Source of the DNA: Cristatella mucedo | Lineage: Eukaryota; Bryozoa; Phylactolaemata; Cristatellidae | DNA length: 64,000 nucleotides | Reading direction: 5' to 3' | Assembly (NCBI GenBank): GCA_009760855.2 | Contig: WPIO01000064.1 | Coordinates: 280,001-344,000, forward strand | Part shown: piece after piece, positions 59,270 to 64,000 of the stretch | Numbering within the stretch: the first letter of the stretch is position 1 | Layout of the letters: every line of letters begins with the position of its first letter | Translations under genes and position numbers: made by a program | Notes under the pieces: generated by a model | The model's database searches: none | The model's input: the letters and a program-made list of their open reading frames with translations, nothing else | What the model was told of the DNA's origin: nothing

Positions 59270-60205
59270 TTATTTGAGCACAACGAGGTTTCTTCCTCTG
59301 GTAAGTCATGCCTCTCAACTGTCATCGCCAATTTTTCTCCTGTGCTTATTAGACTGAGAGAGGTAAGACCGGAATACTAGCCCCTAAAGGTCCGAACACC
59401 CAGAGTGAGCCTTCTGCTAGTTGCAAATCCTTACAAATTGATCGCATCAGCATCAGTTGATAGATATTGTCAACTAAGGTGAGGGTAATATATTAAGGGG
59501 TCTGATCCTCAATGAGGCTTCACTCCTTATAGCCTCAAGAGGAGACTACCCCTCTATATTCATCCTAGAAGAGGGAGAGTAATACTCCCAAAGTGGATAT
59601 GATCTGAGATAGGCTATTGGAGGCCTACAAACCTCGCACTCAACTAAGCGGGAACGAAGTGTAACGGAGTGAGTTAAGCTTAAACAGCCTCAACACTGTT
59701 AAATCTTTAGTTTACACTAGAGAACCTAAGTGCGTACCTCATAATTTTTGTCAGTCTAAAGTGCATACCTTAGGTACACCATCCCTTTAGAATTAGACTA
59801 ACGTATAATTCTAAAGGATTATACACCCTCCTCTGGAATATGCATTCCCCAAGAGAATGGGTTCCAAAGGAAGGAGTCGCCTCTCACAGGCACTTGAAAT
59901 CTCTCAGAACATCTCTATTAATTGTCAATTAAAAGCCATAGTAAGCCCTTAGGCTTACCTGACACAACATTCACACCCTAAGATGGGAACTACTTTTCTT
60001 GACTTAAGTCCTCCTAGAAGGAAGTTTAGGGGTCCAAGGAAGGGGGTCTAGGGGACTCGAGTCCTAGAGAGGGTTTATCAACTGCTAAAGTTCATCAACT
60101 GCTCTCTCGGAAGCTAGAAACCCCTTTGGGGGAGGGTCCCTGTGCTTCCTCTAAGAGCCTCGCTAAGCTCCTTGGAAGTGATTGGGGAGGAAGAGCTTCG
60201 GCGCG
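59270..60205. other. Hairpin-dense stretch of unknown nature
   Basis: Many short palindromes with few ORFs. Examples: CCTTTAGAATTA/TAATTCTAAAGG (59784-59817), GTAAGCC CTTA GGCTTAC (about 59940-59960), GGAATATGCATTCC (about 59837) and CTAGGGGACTCGAGTCCTAG (about 60051). The composition and texture differ from both flanks. Confidence 0.6.
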
Positions 60206-60206
60206 C

Positions 60207-60238
60207 GGGGGCGGGGGGGGGGGGGGGGGGGGGGGGGG

Positions 60239-60271
<33 letters not shown>

Positions 60272-60278
60272 CGGGGGC
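60207..60278. repeat. Poly-G tract
   Basis: About 70 bases, almost pure G with three single C breaks. The length in the assembly is probably unreliable. Confidence 0.95.
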
Positions 60279-60299
60279 GAGTTTTGGTCGAATCAATTA

Positions 60300-62220
60300 C
60301 AATTAATGGACTAAAGCCCTAAGCCCGAAGCAGCACCAAGCTCGGCCGCACCATTAACAGTGGTCGCGCGATGCATGGTTGCGTGATGCAGTTCACACAT
60401 GCATGCCAGAGCAGTTAGATTACGACTGCGCTCGAGACTGCCGCCAGCTCATTAATGACGAAGGTTAGGACCATGTTAGGTCTTTACTCGTCATTTAGGC
60501 GGTAGGAAATATTCACTTGAAGCGCTTAGTGAATCGTAGTTTGGACTTCGACGTTCAGTCGTCCGCATCGCGTTGTCCGCTGCGGCTGGCGAAGCCTGGA
60601 TATGGCCTCTCGGTACAGTTGATGCGGTAAAAGCAATGCTCTATCGTGAGCTCTATCGCTTCCACTGTCAAGTGCAACTGACGAGCCTGAGTCTAGCTGA
60701 AGAGCAGTTCAGAATAAATTAGACAGGGCATATCAAGTCGTTCAAGCCAGGCTGGCACAGGAGTCCACTTCAGCAGCCTCGCTCGATCGTGCCGTCGCTG
60801 AGCACGGAAGTGCGGAAGACGACGTCGCGATGCCTGAGATGCCCTAACAGTAGGCGCTCAGTAATGGAGCATCGTCAACGCATTACGCTTCCCATCCTCG
60901 TACGTCTGAACCAGATACTTGGACAGTAGACTCAAATCGGAGAATAACGCCTGTGACATCTTTGGCTACGATCACGATGCCGCAGCCATGTGGGCCCACT
61001 CATTTTTTGTCTAGGCCTTCGTATAACCCAAACCCGTGCAGATAATCCTGTCTGTGCAATAACACACTCATCTTGTGTGCAAACCTCTCAAGTTAGCCTG
61101 TTTTGTCGTCCATTTGAAACCGAAAGACTACATCACTTCGTGCCGACATGACAGCTAAGTCTTCATCAAGCAGCACTCCCGAAACAATGTACTGGCACTA
61201 GGTTGTAGGTAACTATTCGCTTGCTGCAGCCCACCTTTCTCATGCACTTAACTGCTCTCAGACTTCCCGTGTTGCCATCGCTCCTCAGACTCGACTGGTT
61301 TCATCTGTTGCCCAAACCAACCACAAAGCCTGTGGCGTGCGCACCGGCAGCACTAATATTTCGAAAACCTCCAACTCGCTACCGATTGACATCGCGAGCA
61401 TTTGTTGACTGCACGTCATTCATACCTACGCTAACAACCACCAGCTCGCCTTTGCACTTGCTATGTCCCAGTTAATCGTCCTATGTTAATCCGACGCCTG
61501 CCATAATTTTTATTTACCACTACGCAGATGACTTAATTCCTCTTCAGTAGGTGCTCAGTGATGTAAAGTCTTAAATAAAGCTTAGCTGAATCAAGAGCCT
61601 CGCTAATAACGAGGGGCTGAGAAGCCTCTAGAAGGTGCAGTGATCCCCATCACTCATAGGCTTGCAGTGATTTCTTTCAGTAGCTTTAACTGTAGCTATG
61701 GTGAGACCATCTTCACGAGGCTCTTGCACGAGCTGGCCACAGATAAAAAGGGGTAACAGACTAAGCTTTCCTCCCCCAGAAACCATTCTCAATTTATTGC
61801 CAGCTTCTGTATGCAGCTTTCAAATGATGCCTTGGCAGAATGGGCAATTCCGGTCCACCGTTACGTCAGCGTATAATTTAAGGCAGCCAATTGTGTGTCG
61901 CTTATGAGAGTAACCGAACCGTTTGCATAGTCACAGGAAGCATGGCATATTGATGACCGTGGAACAAACTGGTCTACTCAGGACGAGAACCTTTCTTATG
62001 TGCTTAGCGGGAGTCGCGCCACGGTATCTGCATTGGCACGACCTTCTGGGAGCATGGACTCAGATGGTAAATGCTTGCGAAAACAGCAAGTAAGTCCAAA
62101 GCTGAATGCTCGCGGAAGCCATCACCAGCTGTATTGGCCTAGTGGCATTTTTTGGCAGTTCCGCAAAAAATGAATCAGCAGTAACCTAGCCGAGACACAA
62201 CTAGGGACCTACCTAAATAG
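60300..62220. other. No gene recognised; one possible RT scrap
   Basis: At about 61505-61550 the plus strand reads IIFIYHYADDLIPLQ, a reverse-transcriptase-type YADD context. The surroundings have stops in all frames. Nothing else was recognised. Confidence 0.4.
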
Positions 62221-62224
62221 TTTG

Positions 62225-62520
62225 CGACCCACCTTGGCAGATAGTCCCTAATCTCAAATGGGGATCGGGCGTGATGGCTAGCTGTAGAAGCAGTCATTTT
62301 AACAAAGCATGCAAAATGTTGGCAGTTGTTAAAGACGACACCTAAATTCTAAGCACATTGCGACGATGCACAACAGCATTACCCGCTAGAAGAACGGTCT
62401 TCTAATCCAGCCACACGCTTGTTGTGTCCCACGAGTAGCCGTTCGTGATATCATGGTTAAGCTTAAGGGAATTTGCCAATTGAATGTACACATTCAGTTT
62501 ATCAGTCGATGCAGCAGATT
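62225..62520 (-). mobile_element. Non-LTR retrotransposon RT fragment
   Basis: Minus-strand blocks match 40930-41200 (GGCTAGCTGTAGAAGCAGTC, GCACAACAGCAT, CTAATCCAGCCACACGCTTG). No open frame. Confidence 0.6.
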
Positions 62521-62639
62521 TAAAGGGTTCAAAGGAAATATATAGGAGAGTATCCTCAGCTTGAAAATCATAGCCTATTCCATAAGCCTGAATCATTTTT
62601 CCCAGATGTTCATTCAGAGGTAAGTTCAGACGAAAAAAT

Positions 62640-63110
62640 ACCTTGGATTTACATCTAAAAATGATAAGAATAATACATTTCGTGCCTCGGGGAACTTAGT
62701 CTTTCTCTTTCACTCTCTAGACACTTTACATTTCCTGAAAAGAAAGCACGATTGAATGGTTAGTGGTAGCATGCTCAATAAACAACAAGAATCACATGGT
62801 AAGGGGTGACACGCGCAGGGTCAGCATACAAGTGTGGTTAATGTCAGCACGAACAAGCACATAAACGATGAATCACGGGGACTCGCTAAATGCTATCATA
62901 GATAGATACTTTTTTAGTTTTTTTTTAAATGTAGATTAGTCAGGAGATGCTGTGATGCAAGTCGGGAGTGAGTTCCAGGCTTTGAGATCATACGAACTGA
63001 AGTGGTGGTCTCCAAATAATTTAAGATTTGTATGGGGTACGGGTAAACAGTTAGATTCAGAAAAACGGGTTAACACTGCTTAGCCTGGTGGGGAGTAGAT
63101 CTGACTGTAG
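62640..63110 (-). mobile_element. CR1-like LINE family A, older 3' copy
   Basis: The minus-strand 3' end has substitutions in the stem-loop. The internal blocks GGTCAGCATACAAGTGTGG and GTCGGGAGTGAGTTCCAGG are present. Confidence 0.75.
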
Positions 63111-63518
63111 AGAGACAATAGATCTGGCTTTTTCATATGCGGCTCAGCTCTTATTCAGCAAAAAAGCTCATAGGTCCTAATCAAGGTTCAGCTGTCAAGC
63201 TCATAGTCCATAATCGCCGGGAATTACAATATCCCTCTCATTTAAAATATGTCCGTTCAGAGACATTTGGTTGTTTATGGACTCGTGGTGCCTGTAGCAG
63301 TAGATGTCGTCCGGGTTTCTTATTTGAGCCAGTAGCCGTCGCTGCGCTGGAATCGAGCCGTTCTCTTGACGTTGATTTCACCGTCATGCCACCGTCTCTG
63401 CCGCAAGCCGCCAACAGAGTCTTAGACGCTTCTAAGCGAGCCGTCTGCATCTCGATCACCGGTAGCTCCGGCTAGGCGCCACCATTTACCACGTAACCAT
63501 GAAGATTGCCTTCGCGGT

Positions 63519-63668
63519 GAGCCGTGATGGCACGCTAGATAAGGTGGTTGCTTTTTATGATCTCGGTCCCGATATCGTGGGCTCGAATCCTTCATTGGGC
63601 AATCTTTTATTGCCATAATAAGCGGCGATGATAGCCGTCGAAGCTCTTCCGTCACTATACGAAAATGT
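63519..63668 (+). mobile_element. tRNA-derived SINE (type 1), near full length
   Basis: GCCGTGATGGCACGCTAGA head, B box GGGCTCGAATCC, TTGGGCAATCTTTTATTGCC body and GTCACTATACGAAAATG tail. Same family as 10872-11020 on the other strand. Confidence 0.8.
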
Positions 63669-64000
63669 CAGTTGTTGTTCCTTTTCTGGTGCGATATAAG
63701 CGAGCCGTTCTGCCCTCTGTATATCTTCTTCTTGTATCCCTTGTCGATCAATACAGAAGTGCATTCGTCCCTTGTGCTCCATCGAGCATCGTTGGTGCCA
63801 CGCGAGATAACTACAGGCAGAACCGTTTCCACTTCGGATTTCTGCTTCGTCATCAGGGCTATCAGTCTGTCTCACTGCTTTCACTTTCTGTTTCTCTGCT
63901 TCTCACGCCACACCATCGACGTACCTAAAGCAGAGTGTTCGCACAGGGACACGACGGATACAAGAAGATATACAGAAGGCAGAACGGCTCTCTTATATCG

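Overview
The window looks like nuclear DNA of an invertebrate animal. It has spliced genes with GT/AG introns and a class A GPCR. It also carries a TGF-beta superfamily ligand, an UNC119-type lipid-binding protein, and dense LINE, SINE and hAT debris with long microsatellites. A spiralian such as a flatworm would fit the genes, but nothing here proves the phylum. No bacterial-style operons, CRISPR arrays or functional tRNA genes were seen.

Layout. 0-6 kb: mostly gene-free, with one hAT fragment near 3.6 kb. 6.2-11.9 kb: a complete two-exon class A GPCR on the minus strand (373 aa). Its 4.6 kb intron holds a young CR1-like LINE copy, a mariner/pogo-like end, a (TG)n array and a tRNA-derived SINE. 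12-48 kb: an accessory region without a convincing host gene. It is filled with 5'-truncated CR1-like LINEs (family A, and a second family B), a hAT remnant at 17.9-18.3 kb, tRNA-derived SINEs and large (TC)n and (CTCTGT)n arrays. Local duplications lie at 16.2/20.0 kb, 19.0/22.7 kb and 38.7/39.5 kb. 49-53 kb: a GC-rich gene island. A TGF-beta/activin/myostatin-type ligand runs on the minus strand (52156-49902, three exons). An UNC119-like gene leaves the same promoter region on the plus strand, with recognisable exons near 52.9-53.1, 55.5, 56.0 and 58.5-58.8 kb. Its introns are swollen by a decayed BED-finger hAT transposon (53.6-55.3 kb) and a stack of CR1 copies (56.1-58.1 kb). 59.3-60.3 kb: a hairpin-dense stretch of unknown nature ending in a long poly-G tract. 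60.3-64 kb: further LINE and SINE remnants.

How it fits together. The ligand and the UNC119-like gene are head-to-head, about 0.5-0.8 kb apart across a CpG-rich interval, so they may share a promoter. Both show one-base frame breaks: the ligand at a 10-bp palindrome, the UNC119-like gene in its last exon. These may be assembly indels or true decay. The LINE families and the SINEs are linked: one SINE type carries a tail nearly matching a CR1 3' end, which suggests it borrows that LINE's enzymes. Two CR1 copies about 50 kb apart are almost identical, so this family moved recently.
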